Of a DNA stretch of 64,000 nt, positions 53,908-62,521 are shown one piece after another. The position numbers were made by a program, and so were the translations under genes. Below the pieces are notes generated by a model. It was not told the DNA's origin. It did not search any database and worked only from the letters and a program-made list of their open reading frames with translations. The stretch is from an uncultured Alphaproteobacteria bacterium (GTDB lineage Bacteria; Pseudomonadota; Alphaproteobacteria; UBA6615): positions 1-64,000 of the forward strand of contig CALSML010000021.1 of the NCBI GenBank assembly GCA_943787445.1, given 5' to 3'. How positions within the stretch are numbered: position 1 is the first letter of the stretch; the number at the start of each line of letters is the position of its first letter.

Positions 53908-54935
53908 GTGACGAACTGATCGGTGCGATCGAGGCACCGCGCCTCGAAACCGGCCCGGTTCTCGGGCATGACGCAGCAGCACGAACTATGGTAGATGCCC
54001 TGCAGGGCGGGCGTCTGGCACATGCCTGGCTGATATCCGGGCCGAAAGGGATCGGAAAGTCCACTCTCGCCTGGCGTTTCGCACGCCGTGTTCTCGCTGC
54101 CGAGGACGCAGCCATTCAGGATCACGGGATCGAGACCGATCCGGATCACCCTGATATTCGGAAGATCATGGCGGGTTCTCATCCTGATTGTCGGTTGGTG
54201 CGACGCAGCCTTACCAAAAAGTCGCCCTATCGCTTCCGCACCGAGATTTCTGTTGAGGATGTGCGGGAGGCCAGCACTTTCCTGCACCATACGGCGGGAC
54301 AAAGTGCGTGGCGGTGCCTGATTGTCGATGCCGCCGACGAAATGAACACGAATGCGCAGAACGCGCTGCTCAAGGTGCTCGAAGAACCGCCGGCACGCAC
54401 CCTGATCCTGCTGATTGCGCACGCCCCGTCGCGTCTGCTCCCGACCATCCGGTCGAGATGCCGTTCACTGACCCTGCGGGCGCTGACCAATCCTCAGGTT
54501 GTGGAGATTCTCGCACGCAAGAACAGCGGTTTGAGCGAAGCGGACTTGCAGATCATTTCAGATATTTCGGATGGCTCACCTGGACGAGCACTCGAGCTGG
54601 CACAGGCCGGTGGTCTGGAGCTTTACCACCAGCTGATGGAACTGGTGGAACCACTGCCCCGCATCGACACAGAACGTCTCCATGCCGCCTCCGACAGGTT
54701 CGGTGGTGCATCAGGCGAGGCCGGGTATCGAACATTTCTGGAAATTCTGAAGTGGTGGCTGTTGCGCCATATCCGCGAAGGTGCGACATCACGCGGGCAG
54801 GGAGCCCTTGAGCCGTGGCTGAAGGCGTGGGAAAAAATCGACGAACTTGCCAGCCGGGCCGACAGTGTGAACCTCGACCGGAAACAGGTTGTTCTCAACA
54901 CGTTTATTGAACTATCTGCTGCCGCACAAGGATAG
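53904..54935 (+). CDS. holB: DNA polymerase III delta' subunit HolB
   Basis: 343 residues. The clamp-loader delta' subunit has an AAA+ fold: AHAWLISGPKGIGKSTLAWR (P-loop, about 38-57), WRCLIVDAADEMNTNAQNAL (Walker B-like), KVLEEPPARTLILLIAHAPS, PTIRSRCRSLTL (sensor 1/SRC). The SRC motif (Ser-Arg-Cys) is that of clamp-loader subunits. The zinc-binding cysteine cluster found in some delta' proteins is not seen. It is translationally coupled to tmk by ATGA. Confidence 0.93.
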   Translation: MSDELIGAIEAPRLETGPVLGHDAAARTMVDALQGGRLAHAWLISGPKGIGKSTLAWRFARRVLAAEDAAIQDHGIETDPDHPDIRKIMAGSHPDCRLVRRSLTKKSPYRFRTEISVEDVREASTFLHHTAGQSAWRCLIVDAADEMNTNAQNALLKVLEEPPARTLILLIAHAPSRLLPTIRSRCRSLTLRALTNPQVVEILARKNSGLSEADLQIISDISDGSPGRALELAQAGGLELYHQLMELVEPLPRIDTERLHAASDRFGGASGEAGYRTFLEILKWWLLRHIREGATSRGQGALEPWLKAWEKIDELASRADSVNLDRKQVVLNTFIELSAAAQG

Positions 54936-54960
54936 CATTCGCCATGGATACCGTTTTGAG

Positions 54961-55212
54961 ATGAAAAGTTACCTTCTGAAATTCCTGCGACCGCTGACCT
55001 GGCTGCTCTGGGGTATGCTGATCATTGGCATGATCGATCACTTTCTGCTCGATCCCAGAGGCCTTGCCGTTTTGCCCGAGTGGCTTTTCGATTGGCTTCT
55101 GATCCTGATGTGGCCGGTTTTGCTGGCCGTCTGGTTCGGCTGGAAAGAGCACGAAAAGCAAAAAGCAAAGAATTCACCTGCCGACACGTCCTCCGAAACA
55201 ACGGACGCGTAG
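54961..55212 (+). CDS. Small membrane protein, unknown (83 aa)
   Basis: ATG 54961 (MKSYLLKFLRPLTWLLWGML). Two membrane helices: WLLWGMLIIGMIDHFLL and WLFDWLLILMWPVLLAVWFG, with a short basic then acidic cytosolic tail (KEHEKQKAKNSPADTSSE). No family recognised. Inserted between holB and metG on the same strand, 25 nt after holB. Confidence 0.65.
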   Translation: MKSYLLKFLRPLTWLLWGMLIIGMIDHFLLDPRGLAVLPEWLFDWLLILMWPVLLAVWFGWKEHEKQKAKNSPADTSSETTDA

Positions 55213-55248
55213 CGGCGGCACCCTGAACGCTTCAAAGGTTATCTGACC

Positions 55249-56802
55249 GTGGCATCAAGCCCTTACTATCTGACAACGCCGATCTATTACGTGAATGATC
55301 GCCCCCATATCGGGCACGCGTATACGACGCTGGCCTGCGATGTGCTCGCGCGCTTTCACCGCCTGGACGGCCGGGATGTGCACTTCCTGACGGGTACGGA
55401 CGAACATGGGCAAAAGGTGGAAAAATCCGCCACCGCCGCGAGCAAAGATCCCCAGTCCTTTACCGACGAGGTCAGTCAGAACTTCCGCAAACTCGCAGAA
55501 GACATGAACTACTCCAATGACGACTTCATCCGGACAACCGAAGAACGACACAAACGCGCGGCTCAGGCCATCTGGAAGGCAATTCAGGACAACGGACATA
55601 TCTATCTGGATTCCTATGCCGGCTGGTATTCGGTGCGGGACGAGGCGTTTTACGCGGAAACCGAGCTGACCAAGAATGAAGACGGACAGAAGATCGCGCC
55701 GACAGGGGCCGAAGTCGAATGGATCGAAGAACCAAGCTATTTCTTCGATCTCTCGAAATGGCAGGAGCCGCTGCTCGAATTCTATGAACAGAACCCGGAT
55801 TTCATCGGGCCCGATTCACGCCGCAATGAGGTTGTGAGTTTCGTCAAAGGTGGTCTGAAGGATCTGTCTATCAGTCGCACCAGTTTCAAATGGGGGATTC
55901 CGGTCCCCAATGATCCCGAACACATCATGTATGTGTGGCTCGATGCGCTGACCAACTACCTGACGGCGGTTGGTTATCCCGACACGGAAAATTCCGATTA
56001 TTCAAAGTTTTGGCCCGCTGATCTTCATATGGTGGGGAAAGACATTGTGCGGTTCCATGCCGTCTACTGGCCTGCATTCCTGATGGCGGCCGGTCTGCCA
56101 ACACCAAAGCGGGTCTATGCCCATGGCTGGTTGCTCAACAAGGGGGAGAAAATGTCCAAATCCCTCGGCAATGTGGTGCTGCCCGAAGACCTGATCTCCC
56201 AGTACGGACTTGATCCGGTGCGTTACTACCTTTTGCGCGAAGTGCCGTTTGGCAATGACGGCTATATCAGCCACGAAACTATGGCGGCACGGATCAACAG
56301 TGATCTTGCCAATGATATCGGCAATCTGGCCCAGCGATCCCTGTCCATGGTCGCCAAGAATTGCGATGGTGCCGTGCCAACGCCCGGACCATTGACCGAA
56401 GCCGATGAAACCCTGCTGAGCGCGGCGCTGGACGTGGTCGATTCCGCACGTGACGAGTTTGATCGCCAAGCATTTCACCGTGGGCTGGACGCCATCTGGA
56501 ACGTCGTTGGCGATGCAAATCGCTATGTGGATTCGCAGGCGCCCTGGGAATTGCGCAAAACCGACCCGGACCGTATGGCCACGGTGCTCTATGTGCTTGC
56601 GGAAACCATCCGGCATCTGGGCATTCTCATTCAGCCGATCATGCCCGATGCAGCGGCACAGATGCTCGACCAGCTCGCAATCGGCGAAGATGCCCGGACA
56701 TTTGCCCATCTCGGCCCTGCCCATGCCCTGACAGCCGGAACGTCTTTGCCAAAGCCGGCCCCGGTGTTCCCACGCTATGTCGATGAAGAAACCGTCAGCT
56801 AG
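55249..56802 (+). CDS. metG: Methionyl-tRNA synthetase
   Basis: 517 residues, class I synthetase. HIGH-like motif PHIGHAYTTL (about 19-28), KMSKS in GEKMSKSLGNVVL (about 303), and connective-peptide features EWIEEPSYFFDLSKWQEPLL. The anticodon-binding helical domain has AEADETLLSAAL and NRYVDSQAPWELRKTDPDRM. There is no C-terminal tRNA-binding EMAP domain, as usual in alphaproteobacteria. Start GTG 55249 (GTGGCATCAAGC) gives ASSPYYLTTPIYYVNDRPH. Confidence 0.96.
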   Translation: MASSPYYLTTPIYYVNDRPHIGHAYTTLACDVLARFHRLDGRDVHFLTGTDEHGQKVEKSATAASKDPQSFTDEVSQNFRKLAEDMNYSNDDFIRTTEERHKRAAQAIWKAIQDNGHIYLDSYAGWYSVRDEAFYAETELTKNEDGQKIAPTGAEVEWIEEPSYFFDLSKWQEPLLEFYEQNPDFIGPDSRRNEVVSFVKGGLKDLSISRTSFKWGIPVPNDPEHIMYVWLDALTNYLTAVGYPDTENSDYSKFWPADLHMVGKDIVRFHAVYWPAFLMAAGLPTPKRVYAHGWLLNKGEKMSKSLGNVVLPEDLISQYGLDPVRYYLLREVPFGNDGYISHETMAARINSDLANDIGNLAQRSLSMVAKNCDGAVPTPGPLTEADETLLSAALDVVDSARDEFDRQAFHRGLDAIWNVVGDANRYVDSQAPWELRKTDPDRMATVLYVLAETIRHLGILIQPIMPDAAAQMLDQLAIGEDARTFAHLGPAHALTAGTSLPKPAPVFPRYVDEETVS

Positions 56803-56805
56803 ACC

Positions 56806-57597
56806 ATGCTTGTCGACAGCCATTGCCATCTGGACTTCAAGGATTTCGAGGGCGAACTCGATGACGTGGTCGCTCGTGCGAGTGAGGCTGGTGTCGGCAC
56901 CATGGTCTCAATCTCGACCCATCTGAGCAAATTCGAAGGCGTCAAAGCGGTTGCCGAACGGTTCGACAATGTCTGGTGCAGTGTTGGCGTCCATCCGCAT
57001 CAGGCGGGGGAAGAGGGCGTCGACACGCCAGATCGCCTGATTGAACTGGCTGCACACCCGCGTGTTGTGGGTATCGGCGAATCCGGTCTCGACTATTTTT
57101 ACGACCGTAGTCCGCGTGATCGCCAGCAAATCAGCTTTCGTGCCCATATCGCGGCTGCCCGGGAAACCGGCCTGCCGCTGATCGTCCATGCGCGGGATGC
57201 GGATGACGACGCTGCCGCCATCATGCGTGAGGAGATGGAGCAGGGGGCCTGTACTGCTGTCATGCATTGTTTTTCGAGCGGACGCGGCCTCGCCGAAGCA
57301 GCCCTCGATATGGGCATGTATATCAGTTTCTCGGGAATCCTGACCTTCAGGAACGCCGAGGAATTGCGCAACATCGCCCGGGACGTCCCCGAAGACCGCA
57401 TTCTCGTCGAAACGGATTCGCCGTTCCTTGCACCGATCCCGAACCGGGGCAAACGCAATGAACCCGCATTCGTGGCCCACACGGCTGCTGTCCTGGCCGA
57501 GGTCAGAGGCATGGATCGCGACAGACTTGAGACCGTCACAACCGACAACTTCTTCCGCCTGTTCTCGCGAGCCCAACGGCCCGCCAACACAGACTAA
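56806..57597 (+). CDS. TatD-family metal-dependent hydrolase
   Basis: 263 residues, TIM-barrel nuclease family. Metal ligands: DSHCHLDF (residues 4-11), GESGLDYFYD (Glu), HARDADDDAAAIM (His), MHCFSSGRGLAE (His), ETDSPFLAPIPNRGKRNEPA (Asp). TatD proteins act as 3'-5' exonucleases or D-aminoacyl-tRNA-like deacylases in different species. Starts 3 nt after metG, the common alphaproteobacterial arrangement. Confidence 0.93.
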   Translation: MLVDSHCHLDFKDFEGELDDVVARASEAGVGTMVSISTHLSKFEGVKAVAERFDNVWCSVGVHPHQAGEEGVDTPDRLIELAAHPRVVGIGESGLDYFYDRSPRDRQQISFRAHIAAARETGLPLIVHARDADDDAAAIMREEMEQGACTAVMHCFSSGRGLAEAALDMGMYISFSGILTFRNAEELRNIARDVPEDRILVETDSPFLAPIPNRGKRNEPAFVAHTAAVLAEVRGMDRDRLETVTTDNFFRLFSRAQRPANTD

Positions 57598-57623
57598 TTG
57601 CAAGTTCGGAGCAGGGGCGTTCG

Positions 57624-58400
57624 GTGAAAATTACGGTACTCGGTTGCGGAAGTTCGGGTGGAACACCTTTGATAGGGCCTGATGGCTGGGCGGATATAGA
57701 CCCTGCGCACCCCAGAAACCGGCGCCGACGGCCGTCCATTGTCGTGGAAACCGACGATATCCAGATTCTTGTCGATACCTCCCCGGATCTGCGCGAGCAG
57801 CTGATCAGTGCGGAAATCTGGGATATTGATGCCATCCTCTACACCCACGCCCATGCAGACCACGTCAACGGCATCGACGATATTCGCCCGCTCAATCACC
57901 GTATGGGTGGACCGATTAATGCTTATGGCAGTGCACAAACCATGGAGCTTCTGCAGGAACGCTTCGCTTACGTCTTCGAACCTTATTCGATCCCGCACCC
58001 GCAATTCTGGCGGCCCTGCCTGACACCCAATATCATCGATGGCGATTTCAAGCTGTGTGATCTGGAAATTAGATCCTTCACCCAGGAACACGGGCGTATG
58101 ACGTCACTGGGCTTCCGGTTTGGGAATTTTGCCTACTCGACCGATGCGAAATCCATGTCTGAAGAGGCGTTTGGCATCCTCGAAGGCATCGATACCTGGA
58201 TCGTAGACGCATTGGGCGATTTTCCCCATCCCACCCACAGTCATGTGGAACAGACACTGGAATGGATCGAACGTGTGCAACCGCGCCGCGCCATTCTGAC
58301 CCATCTCAGCCACCGTACGGACTATGAGACGCTGCGCGCCAGACTACCAGACGGTGTGGAACCGGGTTATGACGGTATGGTGCTGACCATTCCCGACTGA
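57624..58400 (+). CDS. MBL-fold hydrolase, PhnP-like
   Basis: 258 residues from GTG 57624 (GTGAAAATTACG; VKITVLGCGSSGGTPLIGP). Metal motif HAHADHVNGIDDIRPLN, further ligand EHGRMTSLGFRFGNFAYSTD, and ILTHLSHRTD at the end. The domain pattern GCGSSGGTP-----W is that of PhnP-type phosphodiesterases. It is the last gene of the metG-tatD run. In many bacteria this trio is conserved, but the physiological substrate is not known. Confidence 0.9.
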   Translation: MKITVLGCGSSGGTPLIGPDGWADIDPAHPRNRRRRPSIVVETDDIQILVDTSPDLREQLISAEIWDIDAILYTHAHADHVNGIDDIRPLNHRMGGPINAYGSAQTMELLQERFAYVFEPYSIPHPQFWRPCLTPNIIDGDFKLCDLEIRSFTQEHGRMTSLGFRFGNFAYSTDAKSMSEEAFGILEGIDTWIVDALGDFPHPTHSHVEQTLEWIERVQPRRAILTHLSHRTDYETLRARLPDGVEPGYDGMVLTIPD

Positions 58401-58486
58401 TGTGCCCGGCCACAACCTTCGCAAAGGCATGGTCGCTGGGCTAGGTTGGTTGAATCTCGATCGACAAACACCCGGGGAGGGTGACC

Positions 58487-59187
58487 ATGGACGACAATAC
58501 CCCCGAAAAAGAGATTATCTATGTTGGTGATCCGATGTGTTCCTGGTGCTGGGGCTTTGCGCCCGTTTTGCAGCAGATCGAGAGCGACTACAGCAATGAC
58601 GCACCGTTGCGCCTGATTGTCGGTGGTTTGCACGCCTTTGATACCGATCCGATGAGCGATCAATACAAGGCGACCATCAAGCATCATTGGGAACAGGTCG
58701 CTGAAGCCACCGGACAGCCCTTCAACTACGCGTTTTTTGAACGTGAAGGCTTCGTTCTGGACACCGAACCAGCCTGTCGGGCATCTGTCGTGGTTCGCAG
58801 CCTGAAGCCCGAAGCGTTGCTGTCCCTTCTATGAACGCATCCACAAGGGCTATTACCTTGAGGACACGGATACGACGACACTCGAGACCTTCCTTTATTA
58901 CGCCGCAAAAGAAGGCATTGACGCTCAGGCGTTCACCGAGGCTTTCGAATCAGAAACTTTCAAACAGGAAACCATGGATGATTTTAGCTGGTGTCAGCAG
59001 ACCGGCGTTACCCGGATTTCCAACCGTGGTACTCCGGGAAGACGAAACCATGGCCGCGTTGACGGTCGGCTATCAGCCCTTTGACGCGATTAAACCCGTC
59101 CTCGATGCCTGGGTATCAGGTGACCTGAGTGTGAAAAAGCAGGTGCAGGCCGCTCAACAGAACGACGCCAGCCAGCAGGTTCACTGA
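58487..59187 (+). CDS. DsbA-family protein with CSWC site, frameshifted
   Basis: ATG 58487 (after GGGGAGGG) gives MDDNTPEKEIIYVGDPMCSW then CWGFAPVLQQIESDYS, with a thioredoxin-like CSWC active site, followed by PLRLIVGGLHAFDTDPMSDQ. The first frame stops at 58834. A single base change near 58825 lets the reading continue as ERIHKGYYLEDTDTTTLETF, LYYAAKEGIDAQAFTEAFES, FKQETMDDFSWCQQTGVTG, then the cis-Pro segment FPTVVLREDETM and a final helix to TGA 59185-59187. About 232 residues in all. Probably a cytosolic FrnE/DsbA-like thiol protein. Confidence 0.82.
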
Positions 59188-59297
59188 TTACAATCAATTT
59201 TATGATATAAAAGAGTACTCTTAATTTAACATAATAAATATTATGCGTTTTATAGGCTTACCATAGCTGTACGACTTACACCGACTTCCCTGTACAA

Positions 59298-59624
59298 ATG
59301 ACCATCCTTTACACAGTCTTGTTCATTCTCGGTGCCATTTCCGGGCGTACCGTCATTGTTGGTGCACGCGCCGGCCAGATTGAACGGCGGGCAATCCTGG
59401 TCATCATCGGAACTCTTTCCAACCTCCTCACGCTCTCGCTCATCATCTGGGGGTTCGCAACACTTGAGTGGCCGTGGGCCACAGCCGTGACCGTCATCGG
59501 CCTGACTTCAACGGCTGTTGTTACCAATTCAAACCAAGAGCGATGGAACAGACTGAGCCCCCTGCTCAACATGCAGGTCACAATCGGCAGCGGATATCTC
59601 TGGATTGCTCACTGTCCATTTTGA
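59298..59624 (+). CDS. Small membrane protein, unknown (108 aa)
   Basis: ATG 59298 gives MTILYTVLFILGAISGRTVI; three hydrophobic segments follow (AILVIIGTLSNLLTLSLIIW; WPWATAVTVIGLTSTAVVTN; LNMQVTIGSGYLWIAHCPF). No family recognised. Preceded by about 110 nt of strikingly AT-rich sequence (59190-59290), a likely promoter region. Its 3' end overlaps the convergent LysE-like gene. Confidence 0.5.
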   Translation: MTILYTVLFILGAISGRTVIVGARAGQIERRAILVIIGTLSNLLTLSLIIWGFATLEWPWATAVTVIGLTSTAVVTNSNQERWNRLSPLLNMQVTIGSGYLWIAHCPF

Positions 59625-59923
59625 GCAATGCCTAGCCGACACGCTTCTTCGATGGATCGGCCCGGTACAGCATGAAACGCGCGAGCGAGCGTTTCTTTCA
59701 GAAGATACAGATATGCTGCGTGGGCAATCATCAGGTAGATCACGAGCCCTGACACACCTTCGTGCAGGTCGTCGAACACCTCGCCACACTCTATCAGGGT
59801 CAGCAATCCCGTCGCCGTTGCCACGATCGCAAGATTGGCTGGCCCCGGGCTGATGGTGGCGAGCAAATAGGCGCCGTAAGCCGCCAGAATGCCCAGCACC
59901 ACGCTGTTCAATTCCATGTTCAT
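59609..59923 (-). pseudogene. LysE/RhtB-family exporter, truncated
   Basis: 104 residues versus about 205 for the family. The N-terminal hallmark is present (GILAAYGAYLLATISPGPANL, where SPGPN/D is the LysE/RhtB signature). After LAIVATATGLLTLIECGEVF the sequence jumps to a segment with one membrane helix (GLVIYLMIAHAAYLYLLKET) and a polar end. The middle helices are missing, so this is an internally deleted or frameshifted amino-acid exporter. Confidence 0.6.
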
Positions 59924-59956
59924 ATCGGAGAGTGTCGTCAGTCCGGATGAGTCCGT

Positions 59957-60742
59957 CTAAAACGTCTTCACGTCACCAGCGCCGCCATAGGCCATCCAGC
60001 CGCCATCGACAAACAGGGTTTCGCCGGTGATGTAGGAAGCCCAGTCCGACGCCAGAAATGCGATGGACTGGCCGATTTCCTCGGGCGTGGCGAGCCGGCC
60101 GAGGGGGGTGCGATTATTCAGGCGTTCGGTGTCGATCTTCCCATCTTCGATCAGTCCGGCAATCATCGGGGTTGCGACATATCCCGGCCCGACCGCGTTC
60201 ACCCGCACACCCCGTGGGCCCCATTCGCAGGCGAGCTCCTTGGTCAGCGCAACGATTGCAGCCTTTGACGGGCCATAGGCTGTGCGGCGTGGCCATCCAC
60301 CGGGGCCGTTGACCGAGGCGATATTTACGATGGCACCCTGTCCTTGCGGCACCATGATCCGGGCCGCCGCGCGGCACATCTGGAAGGTGCCTTTGAGGTT
60401 TACATCCATGATCCGCTGCCACGGCTCCATCTCCCGCTCGAGCGCGTATTTAACCTCATCAACGACCCCCGCCGAATTGACCGCAATATCCAGTCCGCCC
60501 AGCGCGTCGGCGGCCGCGGCGACGATTGCTTCGGCCTGAGCTTCATCGGAGACGTCGCATTCGAATGTCAGACACCCGCCCAACGCTTCAGACTGCGCGG
60601 CAAGCCCCTCCGTGTTCACATCGGTAAGCGCGACCGCAGCGCCCAAATCCCTCAGGATTCCTGCCGTTGTCGCGCCGATGCCGCTCGCGCCACCAGTGAT
60701 AAGCGCTTTCTTTCCCGCAAGTGAAAATGCCGTAGTCGCCAT
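59957..60742 (-). CDS. SDR-family oxidoreductase
   Basis: 261 residues from ATG 60742 (MATTAFSLAGKKALITGGAS). Nucleotide motif TGGASGIG (about 16-23), Asp at the end of strand 2 (VALTDVNTEG) favouring NAD, NSAG (NSAGVVDEV), catalytic Ser in NIASVNGPGG, Tyr-x3-Lys in AYGPSK, and SYITGETLFVDGGWMAYGG near the end. Substrate unknown. Isolated between the LysE remnant and a TadG remnant. Confidence 0.92.
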   Translation of the reverse strand: MATTAFSLAGKKALITGGASGIGATTAGILRDLGAAVALTDVNTEGLAAQSEALGGCLTFECDVSDEAQAEAIVAAAADALGGLDIAVNSAGVVDEVKYALEREMEPWQRIMDVNLKGTFQMCRAAARIMVPQGQGAIVNIASVNGPGGWPRRTAYGPSKAAIVALTKELACEWGPRGVRVNAVGPGYVATPMIAGLIEDGKIDTERLNNRTPLGRLATPEEIGQSIAFLASDWASYITGETLFVDGGWMAYGGAGDVKTF

Positions 60743-60827
60743 GATTTGCCCTTGTCGCTGAACCTGTTTTGGTTCGCGATTGGAGCACTGGACATGGAGG
60801 GAAGCAAGACACCCGCCCGGCAGCGTC

Positions 60828-60850
60828 ATGCCCGGACCTGATCCGGGCAT
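60828..60850. repeat. Palindromic dispersed-repeat-like element
   Basis: ATGCCCGGA (60828-60836) / TCCGGGCAT (60842-60850), a perfect 9-bp inverted repeat with a 5-nt loop. Palindromes of this GTCATGCCCGGA-type are dispersed between genes in many alphaproteobacteria. It sits exactly where the TadG remnant begins. Confidence 0.6.
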
Positions 60851-60852
60851 CT

Positions 60853-61487
60853 TGGCGCAAAAACCCTGCAGATTGGCAGGCCTTGCCCGCGATCGGTTGG
60901 AAAGGCTGTGTCGAAGCCTGGGACGCGCCCTTTGACCAAAGTGACGCCTTACCCTCTGTCGAGGCTTTTCCGCACCAGTACTGGCCCAGCACCATGGGCG
61001 TTTACACCCTCTCCACCGGCGATAACGATTGGGACTGGGCCAATATCGATGAGACCAATGATGCCCAGAATGACGGGCTTGGCCCCAATCTGGGCTGCGG
61101 CCCGTCGATCACCCCGCTGGTGGCGGCAAAAACCACGGTTCATGACGCCATCGACGTGATGCAGCCCTAGCATCGCGGCGGCACCATGGCCAATCTGGGT
61201 CTTGCCTGGGGCTGGCGTGTGCTTTCACCGGCTTGGCAGGGCATGTGGGGCGGCGCGGCGACCACAGAGATCAACGCGCGCATGCTGGCTGTCTGCAACG
61301 CCATGAAATCGGAAGGCATCACCATTTTCGCGATCACCTTCCGGCTTTCCAACACCTCAACACAAGACCTCTATCGAAGCTGTTCAACCTCACCGGCCCA
61401 TTACTTCGATTCCCCTCGAATGACGACCTGCAGGATGTTTTCCGAGAGATCGGCAACGAGCTGACCAACCTGCGGCTGGCGCAGTAG
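60853..61487 (+). pseudogene. TadG/pilus-assembly C-terminal remnant, with TAG and frameshifts
   Basis: From about 60853 the frame reads IGWKGCVEAWDAPFDQSDAL, LGCGPSITPLVAAKTTVHDA, IDVMQP, then TAG at 61168-61170, then in the same frame HRGGTMANLGLAWGWRVLSP. This matches the C-terminal part of TadG-like proteins with a von Willebrand A fold (GCVEAR; T-N-GLAWGWR-LSP). After 61330 two frames are needed to reach DDLQDVFREIGNELTNLRLA and the stop at 61485-61487. The N-terminal half with its membrane anchor and MIDAS motif is absent, and no other tad gene is nearby. Confidence 0.6.
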
Positions 61488-61546
61488 CGCAGAGTTCACA
61501 CTACAGAACACGTCATCCCGATTGACTCTCTCGTTCTTGACAATTA

Positions 61547-61561
61547 GAACAAAAAAAGAAC
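61547..61561 (+). promoter_or_regulatory. LexA (SOS) box of the imuA-imuB cassette
   Basis: GAAC (61547-61550), seven A residues, GAAC (61558-61561): a perfect direct-repeat box of the alphaproteobacterial GTTC-N7-GTTC type, 25 nt upstream of the imuA ATG. Repression by LexA and induction after DNA damage is the established mode for this cassette in Caulobacter and relatives. Confidence 0.85.
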
Positions 61562-61585
61562 ATTTAACATCGGGACAGAGAACAA

Positions 61586-62521
61586 ATGCCTGCGGAGGGT
61601 GACATTCTGCAGCGGCTTCGGGGTCGCATTGCTGCGATTGAACGGGCCGGAAACGGTGCGCGCGCAGATCAGGCCTGCCTGCCCCTCGGGGTCAGTGCCA
61701 TCGATGACCATCTGCCTGGGGGCGGATTGGCCACGAGCGCGGTCCATGAAATCCTTGATGGCGATGGCAACAACAAAACAAAAACCACTGAAAACAAAAC
61801 AAAATACCCTGTCCGCAGAAAGTTCGGCGAGAGCCCGAGCGGACCGGTGACGGCATTCGCGGCGGCACTCGCCGGACGGGCACAGCAGGCCCGCGCGGCA
61901 CCGGTCATCTGGATTGCGCCGCGCCTGCCCGGACGCGAAAGCCTGTACGGTCCCGGCCTGCTGTCCTTCGGCCTCGACCCCGCCGATCTGGTGATCGTGC
62001 GGGTGGCGTCCGACAGCGATTTCACGAAAACCGCCCTTTGGGCCATGGAAGAAGCCCTGCGCGCGCCCGCCGTCGGGGTTGTCTGTGCCGAAATCGAGGA
62101 GATGGGCCTGACCGCGAGCCGCCGGCTGCAGCTGGCCGCCAAGACCGGGGGCGGACTAGGCCTGCTGTTGCGCCCGGTCTCGCGGGATGCATCCGAAGAC
62201 ACGGCCCTGCCCCCGAACGCAAGCATCAGCCGCTGGCGGATTTCCGCCCTGCCCGGCGCGCCGCCCGAAGCCCCCTGGCTGCCCGCCCGCCTGCCCGGTC
62301 AACCGCGCTGGAAGGCTGAACTTCTGCGTGTGCGCGGCGGACGTCCAAAAACCTGGCAACTGGAATGGAGAGATGACGGACACGACACTGATACCGGGCG
62401 TAACTCCAGCCAGCCGGCGGGTGGTTTCGCTCTGGTTTCCCCGCTTCGCGACCGACCGGTGCCGCAGAAAACTGCGCGCCCGCCCATTCCGCACGCAAAC
62501 CGGCAAGCCCGCGCCAACTGA
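61586..62521 (+). CDS. imuA: ImuA, SOS mutagenesis protein
   Basis: 311 residues from ATG 61586. ImuA is a RecA-like accessory protein of the ImuA-ImuB-DnaE2 translesion system. Recognisable regions: LPLGVSAIDDHLPGGGLATS (about 31-50), AVHEILDG, VIWIAPRLPGRESLYGPGLL, FGLDPADLVIVRVASDSDFT, ALWAMEEALRAPAVGVVCAE, SRRLQLAAKTGGGLGLLLRP, and AELLRVRGGRPKTWQLEW. An unusual low-complexity insert rich in Asn, Lys and Thr (about residues 60-75; 61763-61812) sits after the first motif. The 3' end overlaps imuB by 149 nt in another frame, so translation of imuB is likely coupled. Confidence 0.9.
   Translation: MPAEGDILQRLRGRIAAIERAGNGARADQACLPLGVSAIDDHLPGGGLATSAVHEILDGDGNNKTKTTENKTKYPVRRKFGESPSGPVTAFAAALAGRAQQARAAPVIWIAPRLPGRESLYGPGLLSFGLDPADLVIVRVASDSDFTKTALWAMEEALRAPAVGVVCAEIEEMGLTASRRLQLAAKTGGGLGLLLRPVSRDASEDTALPPNASISRWRISALPGAPPEAPWLPARLPGQPRWKAELLRVRGGRPKTWQLEWRDDGHDTDTGRNSSQPAGGFALVSPLRDRPVPQKTARPPIPHANRQARAN

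Noticed and set aside
55213-55248. Riboswitch or T-box before metG
   Set aside because: Only about 36 nt separate metG from the preceding gene, too short for such a structure.
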